NCBI GenBank assembly: GCA_034359265.1
Contig: CP136890.1
Span: 46,784,501-46,848,500 of the forward strand
Source of the DNA: Canna indica
Taxonomy: Eukaryota > Streptophyta > Magnoliopsida > Zingiberales > Cannaceae
Length of the DNA stretch: 64,000 nucleotides
Direction: 5' to 3'
This document shows, one piece after another, positions 1 to 12,000 of this stretch. Under the pieces are notes generated by a model. It ran no database searches. It was given only the letters and a program-made list of their open reading frames with translations, and was not told the origin of the DNA. The stretch's first letter is position 1. Each line of letters starts with the position of its first letter. The translations under genes and the position numbers were made by a program.

Positions 1-77
1 AAGATTTTTCAAATAGAATCTTGAACGAATCCAACTGATTGAACTTCGGGGTATCGGCTCGAGACGCCCAGCAATCT

Positions 78-239
78 GAGTCCCGAGCGACTCCAGAACA
101 TTCACTGTGATGGGAGAAGTTCTTAATCGAGTTATTTTTGACAGACTAATGCAAAGAATTGCAAGATTTTTCGAATAGAATCTTGAACGAAGCCGACTGA
201 TTGAACTTCGGGGAATCGGCTCGAAACGCCCAGCAATCT
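78..239 (+). repeat. Representative family A monomer (162 bp)
   Basis: This monomer runs from GAGTCCCG to the base before the next one. Family A is marked by CCGAGCGACTCCAGAACATT, GACAGACTAATG, GCAAGATTTTTCGAATAG, TCTTGAACGAAGCCGACTG, CTTCGGGGTATCGGCTCG and CGCCCAGCAATCT. The family dominates the first 7 kb. It persists to the right as a minority, with derived forms such as CTTTGGGGTATTGGCTCGAA. In the plus frame starting at ATGGGAGAA it has TAG at codon 23, where family B has CAG. Confidence 0.9.
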
Positions 240-563
240 GAGTCCCGAGCGACTCCAGATCATTCACTGTGATGGGAGAAGTTGTTAATCGAGTTATTTT
301 TGACAGACTAATGCAAAGAATTGCAAGATCTTTCGAATAGAATCTTGAACGAAGCCGACTGATTGAACTTCGGGGTATCGGCTCGAGACGCCCAGCAATC
401 TGAGTCCCGAGCGACTCCATAACATTCACTGTGATGGGAGATGTTCTTAATCGAGTTATTTTCGACAGACTAATGCAAAGAATTGCAAGATTTTTCGAAT
501 AGAATCTTGAACGAAGCCGACTGATTGAACTTCGGGGTATCGGCTCGAAACGCCCAGCAATCT

Positions 564-707
564 GAGTCCCGAGCGACTCCAGAACATTCACTGTGATGGG
601 AGAAGTTGTTAATCGAGTTATTTTTGACAGAATAATGCAAAGAATTGCAAGATTTTTCGAATAGAATCTTGAACTTTCGGGTATCGACTCGAAACGACCA
701 AAAATGA
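564..707 (+). repeat. 144 bp deletion monomer
   Basis: This monomer lacks 18 bp relative to family A: CTTGAAC runs straight into TTTCGGG. The missing segment lies exactly between two TTGAAC copies that are 18 bp apart in full monomers, so one TTGAAC copy and the intervening 12 bp were lost. I find 13 such junctions, near 669, 1135, 2250, 2718, 3992, 7372, 9458, 10088, 12658, 15067, 18285, 20694 and 24894. I find none further right. All carry the TAG-type upstream half. Confidence 0.9.
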
Positions 708-869
708 GAGTCCCGGGCGACTCCAGATCATTCACTGTGATGGGAGAAGTTGTTAATCGAGTTATTTTTTACCGACTAATGCAAAGAATTACACGCTTTT
801 TCGAACAGAATGCTAAACGAAACCTAATGATTGAATTTTCGGGTATCGACTCGAAAAGACGAGAAATCT

Positions 870-1030
870 GAGTCCCGGGCGACTCCAGATCATTCACTGT
901 GATGGGAGATGTTGTTAATCGAGTTATTTTTGACCGACTAATGCAAAGAATTACACGCTTTTCGATCAGAATGCTGAACGAAGCCTACTGATTGAACTTT
1001 CGGGTATTGACTCGAAACGACCAGAAATCT
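870..1030 (+). repeat. 161 bp frame-shifting monomer
   Basis: One T is missing in the run after ACACGC, giving CGCTTTTCG in place of CGCTTTTTCG, so the unit is 161 bp. Such monomers recur at fixed positions inside the higher-order units, which makes them diagnostic for HOR phase. A second 161 bp class lost a T in TTATTTTTGAC, at 7466, 10181, 13399, 15808, 19026 and 20787. These single-base losses break the long minus-strand open frames. Confidence 0.9.
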
Positions 1031-3300
1031 GAGTCCCGGGCGACTCCAGAACATTCACTGTGATGGGAGAAGTTCTTAATCGAGTTATTTTTGACAGAAT
1101 AATGCAAAGAATTGCAAGATTTTTCGAATAGAATCTTGAACTTTCGGGTATCGACTCGAAACGACCAAAAATGAGAGTCCCGGGCGACTCCAGATCATTC
1201 ACTGTGATGGGAGAAGTTGTTAATCGAGTTATTTTTTACCGACTAATGCAAAGAATTACACGCTTTTTCGAACAGAATGCTGAACGAAACCTAATGATTG
1301 AATTTTCGGGTATCGACTCGAAAAGACGAGAAATCTGAGTCCCGGGCGACTCCAGATCATTCACTGTGATGGGAGATGTTGTTAATCGAGTTATTTTTGA
1401 CCGACTAATGCAAAGAATTACACGCTTTTCGATCAGAATGCTGAACGAAGCCTACTGATTGAACTTTCGGGTATTGACTCGAAACGACCAGAAATCTGAG
1501 TCCCGGGCGACTCCAGATCATTCACTGTGATGGGAGAAGTTGTTAATCGAGTTATTTTTGACAGACTAATGTAAAGAATTGCAAGATTTTTCAAATAGAA
1601 TCTTGAACGAATCCAACTGATTGAACTTCGGGGTATCGGCTCGAGACGCCCAGCAATCTGAGTCCCGAGCGACTCCAGAACATTCACTGTGATGGGAGAA
1701 GTTCTTAATCGAGTTATTTTTGACAGACTAATGCAAAGAATTGCAAGATTTTTCGAATAGAATCTTGAACGAAGCCGACTGATTGAACTTCGGGGAATCG
1801 GCTCGAAACGCCCAGCAATCTGAGTCCCGAGCGACTCCAGATCATTCACTGTGATGGGAGAAGTTGTTAATCGAGTTATTTTTGACAGACTAATGCAAAG
1901 AATTGCAAGATCTTTCGAATAGAATCTTGAACGAAGCCGACTGATTGAACTTCGGGGTATCGGCTCGAGACGCCCAGCAATCTGAGTCCCGAGCGACTCC
2001 AGAACATTCACTGTGATGGGAGATGTTCTTAATCGAGTTATTTTCGACAGACTAATGCAAAGAATTGCAAGATTTTTCGAATAGAATCTTGAACGAAGCC
2101 GACTGATTGAACTTCGGGGTATCGGCTCGAAACGCCCAGCAATCTGAGTCCCGAGCGACTCCAGAACATTCACTGTGATGGGAGAAGTTGTTAATCGAGT
2201 TATTTTTGACAGAATAATGCAAAGAATTGCAAGATTTTTCGAATAGAATCTTGAACTTTCGGGTATCGACTCGAAACGACCAAAAATGAGAGTCCCGGGC
2301 GACTCCAGATCATTCACTGTGATGGGAGAAGTTGTTAATCGAGTTATTTTTTACCGACTAATGCAAAGAATTACACGCTTTTTCGAACAGAATGCTGAAC
2401 GAAACCTAATGATTGAATTTTCGGGTATCGACTCGAAAAGACGAGCAATCTGAGTCCCGGGCGACTCCAGATCATTCACTGTGATGGGAGATGTTGTTAA
2501 TCGAGTTATTTTTGACCGACTAATGCAAAGAATTACACGCTTTTCGATCAGAATGCTGAACGAAGCCTACTGATTGAACTTTCGGGTATCGGCTCGAAAC
2601 GACCAGAAATCTGAGTCCCGGGCGACTCCAGAACATTCACTGTGATGGGAGAAGTTGTTAATCGAGTTATTTTTGACAGAATAATGCAAAGAATTGCAAG
2701 ATTTTTCGAATAGAATCTTGAACTTTCGGGTATCGACTCGAAACGACCAAAAATGAGAGTCCCGGGCGACTCCAGATCATTCACTGTGATGGGAGAAGTT
2801 GTTAATCGAGTTATTTTTTACCGACTAATGCAAAGAATTACACGCTTTTTCGAACAGAATGCTGAACGAAACCTAATGATTGAATTTTCGGGTATCGACT
2901 CGAAAAGACGAGAAATCTGAGTCCCGGGCGACTCTAGATCATTCACTGTGATGGGAGATGTTGTTAATCGAGTTATTTTTGACCGACTAATGCAAAGAAT
3001 TACACGCTTTTCGATCAGAATGCTGAACGAAGCCTACTGATTGAACTTTCGGGTATTGACTCGAAACGACCAGAAATCTGAGTCCCGGGCGACTCCAGAT
3101 CATTCACTGTGATGGGAGAAGTTGTTAATCGAGTTATTTTTGACAGACTAATGCAAAGAATTGCAAGATTTTTCAAATAGAATCTTGAACGAATCCGACT
3201 GATTGAACTTCGGGGTATCGGCTCGAGACGCCCAGCAATCTGAGTCCCGAGCGACTCCAGAACATTCACTGTGATGGGAGAAATTCTTAATCGAGTTATT

Positions 3301-6300
3301 TTTGACCGACTAATGCAAAGAATTACACGCTTTTCGATCAGAATGCTGAACGAAGCCTACTGATTGAATTTTCGGGTACCGACTCGAAAAGACCAGAAAT
3401 CTGAGTCCCGGGCGACTCCAGATCATTCACTGTGATGGGAGATGTTGTTAATCGAGTTATTTTTGACCGACTAATGCAAAGAATTACACTCTTTTCGATC
3501 AGAATGCTGAACGAAGCCTACTTATTGAACTTTCGGGTATTGACTCGAAACGACCAGAAATCTGAGTCCCGGGCGACTCCAGATCATTTACTGTGATGGG
3601 AGAAGTTGTTAATCGAGTTATTTTTGACAGACTAATGCAAAGAATTGCAAGATCTTTCGAATAGAATCTTGAACGAAGCCGACTGATTGAACTTCGGGGT
3701 ATCGGCTCGAGACGCCCAGCAATCTGAGTCCCGAGTGACTCCAGAACATTCACTATGATGGGAGATGTTCTTAATCGAGTTATTTTTGACAGACTAATGC
3801 AAAGAATTACAAGATTTTTCGAATAGAATCTTGAACGAAGCCGACTGATTGAACTTCGGGGTATCGGCTCGAAACGCCCAGCAATCTGAGTCCCGAGCGA
3901 CTCCAGAACATTCACTGTGATGGGAGAAGTTGTTAATCGAGTTATTTTTGACAGAATAATGCAAAGAATTGCAAGATTTTTCGAATAGAATCTTGAACTT
4001 TCGGGTATCGACTCGAAACGACCAAAAATGAGAGTCCCGGGCGACTCCAGATCATTCACTGTGTTGGGAGAAGTTGTTAATCGAGTTATTTTTGACCGAC
4101 TAATGCAAAGAATTACACGCTTTTTCGAACAGAATGCTGAACGATGCCTACTGATTGAACTTTCGGGTATCGACTCGAAACGACCAGAAATTTGAGTCCC
4201 GGGCGACTCCAGATCATTCACTGTGATGGGAGAAGCTGTTAATCGAGTTATTTTTGACCGACTAATGCAAAGAATTACACGCTTTTTCGAACAGAATGCT
4301 GAACGTAGCCTACTGATTGAATTTTCGGGTATCGACTCGAAAAGACCAGAAATCTGAGTCCCGGGCGACTCCAGATCATTCACTGTGATGGGAGATGTTG
4401 TTAATCGAGTTATTTTTGACCGACTAATGCAAAGAATTACACTCTTTTCGATCAGAATGCTGAACGAAGCCTACTTATTGAACTTTCGGGTATTGACTCG
4501 AAACGACCAGAAATCTGAGTCCCGGGCGACTCCAGATCATTTACTGTGATGGGAGAAGTTGTTAATCGAGTTATTTTTGACAGACTAATGCAAAGAATTG
4601 CACGATTTTTCGAATAGAATCTTGAACGAATCCGACTGATTGAACTTCGGGGTATCGGCTCGAGACGCCCAGCAATCTGAGTCCCGAGCGACTCCAGAAC
4701 ATTCACTGTGATGGGAGAAGTTCTTAATCGAGTTATTTTTGACCGACTAATGCAAAGAATTACACGCTTTTCGATCAGAATGCTGAACGAAGCCTACTGA
4801 TTGAACTTTCGGGTATCGACTCGAAACGACCAAAAATGAGAGTCCCGGGCGACTCCAGATCATTCACTGTGATGGGAGAAGTTGTTAATCGAGTTATTTT
4901 TGACCGACTAATACAAAGAATTACACGCTTTTTCGAACAGAATGCTGAACGAAGCCAACTGATTGAATTTTCGGGTATCGACTCGAAAAGACCAGAAATC
5001 TGAGTCCCGGGCGACTCCAGATCATTCACTGTGATGGGAGATGTTGTTAATCGAGTTATTTTTGACCGACTAATGCAAAGAATTACACGCTTTTCGATCA
5101 GAATGCTGAACGAAGCCTACTGATTGAACTTTCGGGTATCGACTCGAAAAGACCAAAAATTTGAGTCCCGGGCGACTCCAGATCATTCACTGTGATGGGA
5201 GATATTGTTAATCGATTTATTTTTGACAGACTAATGCAAAGAATTGCAAGATTTTTCAAATAGAATCTTGAACGAATCCGACTGATTGAACTTCGGGGTA
5301 TCGGCTCGAGACGCCCAGCAATCTGAGTCCCGAGCGACTCCAGAACATTCACTGTGATGGGAGAAGTTGTTAATCGAGTTATTTTTGATCGACTAATGCA
5401 AAGAATTGCAAGATTTTTCGAATAGAATCTTGAACGAAGCCGACTGATTGAACTTCGGGGTATCGGCTCGAATCGCCCAGCAATTTGAGTCCCGAGCGAC
5501 TTCAGAACATTCACTGTGATGGGAGAAGTTGTTAATCGAGTTATTTTTGACAGACTAATTCAAAGAATTGCACGATTTTTCGAACAGAATGCTGAACGAA
5601 GCCTACTGGTTGAACTTTCGGGTATCGACTCGAAACGACCAAAAATCTGAGTCCCGGGCGACTCCAGATCAGTGACTGTGATGGGAGAAGTTGTTAATAG
5701 AGTTATTTTTGACAGACTAATGCAAAGAATTGCAAGATTTTTCGAATAGAATATTGAACGAAGCCGACTGATTGAACTTTGGGGTATTGGCTCGAATCGC
5801 CCAGCAATTTGAGTCCCGAGCGACTCCAGAACATTCACTGTGATGGGAGAAGTTGTTAATCGAGTTATTTTTGACAGACTAATGCAAAGAATTGCACGAT
5901 TTTTCGAACAGAATGCTGAAAGAAGCCTACTGGTTGAACTTTCGGGTATCGACTCGAAACGACCAGAAATCTGAGTCCCGGGCGACTCCAGATCATTCAC
6001 TGTGATGGGAGAAGTTGTTAATCGAGTTATTTTTGACCGACTAATGCAAAGAATTACACGCTTTTTCGAACAGAATGCTGAAAGAAGCCTACTGATTGAA
6101 TTTTCGGGTATCGACACGAAAAGACCAGAAATCTGAGTCCCGGGCGACTCCAGATCATTCACTGTGATGGGAGATGTTGTTAATCGAGTTATTTTTGACC
6201 GACTAATGCAAAGAATTTCACGCTTTTTCGAACAGAATGCTGAATGAAGCCTAGTGATTGAACTTTCGGGTATCGACACGAAACGACCAGAAATCTGAGT

Positions 6301-7440
6301 CCCGGCCTACTCCAGATCATTCACTGTGATGGGAGAAGTTGTTAATCGAGTTATTTTTGACCGACTAATGCAATGAATTACACGCTTTTTCGAACAGAAT
6401 GCTGAACGATGCCTACTGATTGAACTTTCGGGTATCGACTCGAAAAGACCAGAAATTTGAGTCCCGGGCGACTCCAGATCATTCACTGTAATGGGAGATG
6501 TTGTTAATCGAGTTATTTTTGATCGACTAATGCAAAGAATTGCAAGATTTTTCGAATAGAATCTTGAACGAATCCGACTGATTGAACTTCGGGGTATCAG
6601 CTCGAGACGCCCAGCAATCTGAGTCCCGAGCGACTCCAGTACATTCACTGTGATGGGAGAAGTTCTTAATCGAGTTATTTTTGACAGACTAATGCAAAGA
6701 ATTGCAAGATTTTTCGAATAGAATACTGAACGAAGCCGACTGATTGAAGTTTGGGGTATCGGCTCGAATCGCCCAGCAATTTGAGTCCAGAGCGACTCCA
6801 GAACATTCACTGTGATGGGAGAAGTTGTTAATCGAGTTATTTTTGACCGACTAATGCAACGAATTACACGCTTTTCGATCAGAATCCTGAACGAAGCCTA
6901 CTGATTGAACTTTCGGGTATCGACTCGAAAAGACCAGAAATTTGAGTCCCGGGCGACTCCAGATCATTCATTGTGATGGGAGAAGTTGTTAATCGAGTTA
7001 TTTTTGACAGACTAATGCAAAGAATTGCAAGATTTTTCGAATAAAATCTTGAACGAATCCGACTGATTGAACTTCGGGGTATCGGCTCGAGACGCCCAGC
7101 AATCTGAGTCCCGAGCGACTCCAGAACATTCACTGTGATGGGAGAAGTTCTTAATCGATTTATTTTTGACAGACTAATGCAAAGAATTGCAAGATATTTC
7201 GAATAGAATCTTGAACGAAGCCGACTGATTGAACTTCGGGGTATCGGCTCGAAACGACCAGAAATCTGAGTCCCGAGCGACTCCAGAACATTCACTGTGA
7301 TGGGAGAAGTTGTTAATCGAGTTATTTTTGACAGACTAATGCAAAGAATTGCACGATTTTTCGAATAGAATCTTGAACTTTCGGGTATCGACTCAAAACG
7401 ACCAGAAATCAGAGTCCCGGGCGACTCCAGATCATTCACT
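3301..7440 (+). repeat. Heterogeneous monomer region with a 953 bp local duplication
   Basis: No HOR spans this stretch. Families A and B mix irregularly, and private changes are frequent, for example GAACTTTGGGG, GATATTGTTAATCGATT and CGGCCTACTCC. The clearest internal copy is a 953 bp step. ACACTCTTTTCG at 3486 recurs at 4439, and the rare TTTACTGTG at about 3588 recurs at about 4541. The similarity fades within about one more monomer. The greater diversity suggests less recent homogenisation than elsewhere. No gene is visible here. Confidence 0.75.
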
Positions 7441-8863
7441 GTGATGGGAGAAGTTGTTAATCGAGTTATTTTGACCGACTAATGCAAAGAATTACACGCT
7501 TTTTCGAACAGAATGCTGAACAAAGCCTACTGATTGAACTTTCCGGTATTGACTCGAAATGACCAGAAATCTGAGTCCCGGGCGACTCCAGATCATTGAC
7601 TGTGATGGGAGAAGTTGTTAATCGAGTTATTTTTGACAGACTAATGCAAAGAATTGCAAGATTTTTCGAATAGAATATTGAACGAAGCCGACTGATTGAA
7701 CTTTGGGGTATCGGCTCGAATCGCCCAGCAATTTGAGTCCCGAGCGACTCTAGAACATTCACTGTGATGGGAGAAGTTGTTAATCGTGTTATTTTTGACA
7801 GACTAATGCAAAGAATTGCACGATTTTTCGAACAGAATGCTGAACGAAGCCTACTGGTTGAACTTTTGGGTATCGACTCGAAACGACCAAAAATCGGAGT
7901 CCCGGGCGACTCCAGATCATTCACTGTGATGGGAGAAGTTGTTAATCGAGTTATTTTTGACAGACTAATGCAAAGAATTGCAAGATTTTTCGAATAGAAT
8001 ATTGAACGAAGCCGACTGATTGAACTTTGGGGTATTGGCTCGAATCGCCCAGCAATTTGAGTCCCGAGCGACTCCAGAACATTCACTGTGATGGGAGAAG
8101 TTGTTAATCGAGTTATTTTTGACAGACTAATGCAAAGAATTGCACGATTTTTTGAACAGAATGCTGAACGAAGCCTACTAGTTGAACTTTCGGGTATCGA
8201 CTCGAAACGACCAAAAATCTGAGTCCCGGGCGACTCCAGATCATTCACTGTGATGGGAGAAGTTGTTAATCGAGTTATTTTTGACCGACTAATGCAAAGA
8301 ATTACACGCTTTTTCGAACAGAATGCTGAAAGAAGCCTACTGATTGAATTTTCGGGTATCGACACGAAAAGACCAGAAATCTGAGTCCCGGGCGACTCCA
8401 GATCATTCACTGTGATGGGAGATGTTGTTAATCGAGTTATTTTTTATCGACTAATGCAAAGAATTGTCAGATTTTTCGAATAGAATCTTGAACGAAGCCT
8501 ACTGGTTGAACTTTCGGGTATCGACTCGAAACGACCAGAAATCTGAGTCCCGGCCGACTCCAGATCATTCACTGTGATGGGAGAAGTTGTTAATCGAGTT
8601 ATTTTTGACCGACTAATGCAAAGAATTACACGCTTTTTCGAACAGAATGCTGAAAGAAGCCAACTGATTGAATTTTCGGGTATCGACTCGATAAGACCAG
8701 AAATCTGAGTCCCGGGCGACACCAGATCATTCACTGTGATGGGAGATGTTGTTAATCGAGTTATTTTTGACCGACTAATGCAAAGAATTACACGCTTTTC
8801 GAACAGAATGCTGAACGAAGCCTACTGATTGAACTTTCGGGTATCGACTCGAAACGACCAGAA

Positions 8864-8888
8864 ATCTGAGTCCCGGGCGACTCCAGAT
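8864..8888. other. Dyad 1: bulged 9 bp inverted repeat (representative copy)
   Basis: ATCTGAGTC and GACTC-C-AGAT flank CCGGGC. The arms are perfectly complementary over nine pairs apart from one bulged C, with a six-base loop. The core GAGTC/GACTC is kept in nearly every monomer. Family A monomers with AGAACATT keep the core but lose part of the outer arm. The loop varies as CCGGGC, CCGAGC or CCGGCC. Confidence 0.75.
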
Positions 8889-9029
8889 CATTCACTGTGA
8901 TGGGAGAAGTTGTTAATCGAGTTATTTTTGACCGACTAATGCAAAGAATTACACGCTTTTTCGAACAGAATGGTGAACGAAGCCTACTGATTGAACTTTC
9001 GGGTATCGACTCGAAACGACCAGAAATCA
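8868..9029 (+). repeat. Representative family B monomer (162 bp)
   Basis: Family B is marked by CCGGGCGACTCCAGATCATT, GACCGACTAATG, ACACGCTTTTTCGAACAG, ATGCTGAACGAAGCCTACTG, CTTTCGGGTATCGACTCG and GACCAGAAATC. This copy differs from the common form by GGT for GCT after CAGAAT. It contains a CCCGGG (SmaI-type) hexamer that is absent from family A. Family B and its subtypes, with GAAAGAAGC, GAATTTTCGGG, ACGAAAAGA or TCGATAAGA, make up most of the window right of about 22 kb. Confidence 0.9.
8892..8900. other. Dyad 3: TCACTGTGA palindrome (representative copy)
   Basis: TCAC and GTGA are complementary around a central T. The element is kept in almost every monomer. A TCACAGTGA form at about 9214, 12413, 14823, 18041 and 20450 flips only the centre and keeps the symmetry. 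It lies just before the plus-strand ATGGGAGAA. Confidence 0.7.
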
Positions 9030-12000
9030 GAGTCCCGGGCGACTCCAGATCATTCACTGTGATGGGAGATGTTGTTAATCGAGTTATTTTTGACCGACTA
9101 ATGCAAAGAATTACACGCTTTTCGAACAGAATGGTGAACGAAGCCTACTGATTGAACTTTCGGGTATCAACTCGAGTCGCCCAGCAATCTGAGTCCCGAG
9201 CGACTCCAGAACATTCACAGTGATGGGAGAAGTTCTTAATCGAGTTATTTTTGACAGACTAATCCAAAGAATTGCAAGATTTTTCGAATAGAATCTTGAA
9301 CGAAGCCGACTGATTGACCTTCGGGGTATCGGCTCGAAACGCCCAGCAATCTGAGTCCCGAGCGACTCCAGAACATTCACTGTGATGGGAGAAGTTGTTA
9401 ATCGAGTTATTTTTGACAGACTAATGCAAAGAAATGCAAGATTTTTTGAATAGAATCTTGAACTTTCGGGTATCGACTCGAAACGACCAGAAATCAGAGT
9501 CCCGGGCGACTCCAGATCATTCACTGTGATGGGAGAAGTTGTTAATCGAGATATTTTTGACCGACTAATGCAAAGAATTGCAAGATTTTTCGAATAGAAT
9601 ATTGAACGAAGCCGACTGATTGAACTTTGGGGTATCGGCTCGAATCGCCCAGCAATTTGAGTCCCGAGCGACTCCAGAACATTCACTGTGATGGGAGAAG
9701 TTGTTAATCGAGTTATTTTTGACAGACTAATGCAAAGAATTGCACGATTTTTCGAACAGAATGTTGAACGAAGCCTACTGGTTGAACTTTCGGGTATCGA
9801 CTCGAAACGACCAAAAATCTGAGTCCCGGGCGACTCCAGATCATTCACTGTGATGGGAGAAGTTGTTAATCGAGTTATTTTTGACAGACTAATGCAAAGA
9901 ATTGCAAGATTTTTCGAATAGAATATTGAACGAAGCCGACTGATTGAACTTTGGGGTATTGGCTCGAATCGCCCAGCAATTTGAGTCCCGAGCGACTCCA
10001 GAACATTCACTGTGATGGGAGAAGTTGTTAATCGAGTTATTTTTGACAGACTAATGCAAAGAATTGCACGATTTTTCGAATAGAATCTTGAACTTTCGGG
10101 TATCGACTCAAAACGACCAGAAATCAGAGTCCCGGGCGACTCCAGATCATTCACTGTGATGGGAGAAGTTGTTAATCGAGTTATTTTGACCGACTAATGC
10201 AAAGAATTACACGCTTTTTCGAACAGAATGCTGAACAAAGCCTACTGATTGAACTTTCGGGTATTGACTCGAAATGACCAGAAATCTGAGTCTCGGGCGA
10301 CTCCAGATCATTCACTGTGATGGGAGAAGTTGTTAATCGAGTTATTTTTGACAGACTAATGCAAAGAATTGCAAGATTTTTCGAATAGAATATTGAACGA
10401 AGCCGACTGATTGAACTTTGGGGTATTGGCTCGAATCGCCCAGCAATTTGAGTCCCGAGCGACTCCAGAACATTCACTGTGATGGGAGAAGTTGTTAATC
10501 GAGTTATTTTTGACAGACTAATGCAAAGAATTGCACGATTTTTTGAACAGAATGCTGAACGAAGCCTACTAGTTGAACTTTCGGGTATCGACTCGAAACG
10601 ACCAAAAATCTGAGTCCCGGGCGACTCCAGATCATTCACTGTGATGGGAGAAGTTGTTAATCGAGTTATTTTTGACCGACTAATGCAAAGAATTACACGC
10701 TTTTCGAACAGAATGCTGAACGAAGCCTACTGATTGAACTTTCGGGTATCGACTCGAAACGACCAGAAATCTGAGTCCCGGGCGACTCCAGATCATTGAC
10801 TGTGATGGGAGAAGTTGTTAATCGAGTTATTTTTGACAGACTAATGCAAAGAATTGCAAGATTTTTCGAATAGAATATTGAACGAAGCCGACTGATTGAA
10901 CTTTGGGGTATCGGCTCGAATCGCCCAGCAATTTGAGTCCCGAGCGACTCCAGAACATTCACTGTGATGGGAGAAGTTGTTAATCGTGTTATTTTTGACA
11001 GACTAATGCAAAGAATTGCAGGATTTTTCGAACAGAATGCTGAACGAAGCCTACTGGTTGAACTTTCGGGTATCGACTCGAAACGACCAAAAATCGGAGT
11101 CCCGGGCGACTCCAGATCATTCACTGTGATGGGAGAAGTTGTTAATCGAGTTATTTTTGACAGACTAATGCAAAGAATTGCAAGATTTTTCGAATAGAAT
11201 ATTGAACGAAGCCGACTGATTGAACTTTGGGGTATTGGCTCGAATCGCCCAGCAATTTGAGTCCCGAGCGACTCCAGAACATTCACTGTGATGGGAGAAG
11301 TTGTTAATCGAGTTATTTTTGACAGACTAATGCAAAGAATTGCACGATTTTTTGAACAGAATGCTGAACGAAGCCTACTAGTTGAACTTTCGGGTATCGA
11401 CTCGAAACGACTAAAAATCTGAGTCCCGGGCGACTCCAGATCATTCACTGTGATGGGAGAAGTTGTTAATCGAGTTATTTTTGACCGACTAATGCAAAGA
11501 ATTACACGCTTTTTCGAACAGAATGCTGAAAGAAGCCTACTGATTGAATTTTCGGGTATCGACACGAAAAGACCAGAAATCTGAGTCCCGGGCGACTCCA
11601 GATCATTCACTGTGATGGGAGATGTTGTTAATCGAGTTATTTTTGATCGACTAATGCAAAGAATTGTCAGATTTTTCGAATAGAATCTTGAACGAAGCCT
11701 ACTGGTTGAACTTTCGGGTATCGACTCGAAACGACCAGAAATCTGAGTCCCGGCCGACTCCAGATCATTCACTGTGATGGGAGAAGTTGTTAATCGAGTT
11801 ATTTTTGACCGACTAATGCAAAGAATTACACGCTTTTTCGAACAGAATGCTGAAAGAAGCCTACTGATTGAATTTTCGGGTATCGACTCGATAAGACCAG
11901 AAATCTGAGTCCCGGGCGACACCAGATCATTCACTGTGATGGGAGATGTTGTTAATCGAGTTATTTTTGACCGACTAATGCAAAGAATTACACGCTTTTC

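Larger units (their letters stand above)
1..3300 (+). repeat. 1582 bp 10-monomer HOR, two copies
   Basis: AAGATTTTTCAAATAG starts at 1, 1583 and 3165, exactly 1582 bp apart. Monomer lengths in order are 162, 162, 162, 162, 144, 162, 161, 144, 162 and 161 bp, which sum to 1582. The two copies share both 144 bp and both 161 bp monomers in the same order and differ at few bases. The third copy begins at 3165 but departs from the pattern at about 3303, where GACCGACTAATGCAAAGAATTACACGC replaces the expected family A continuation. Confidence 0.9.

Noticed and set aside
8868..9029. RNA polymerase III internal promoter or tRNA-derived repeat
   Set aside because: The minus strand has TGTTCGAA, which partly resembles a B box (GGTTCGANNCC), but the last CC and a paired A box are missing. 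No tRNA fold is apparent.
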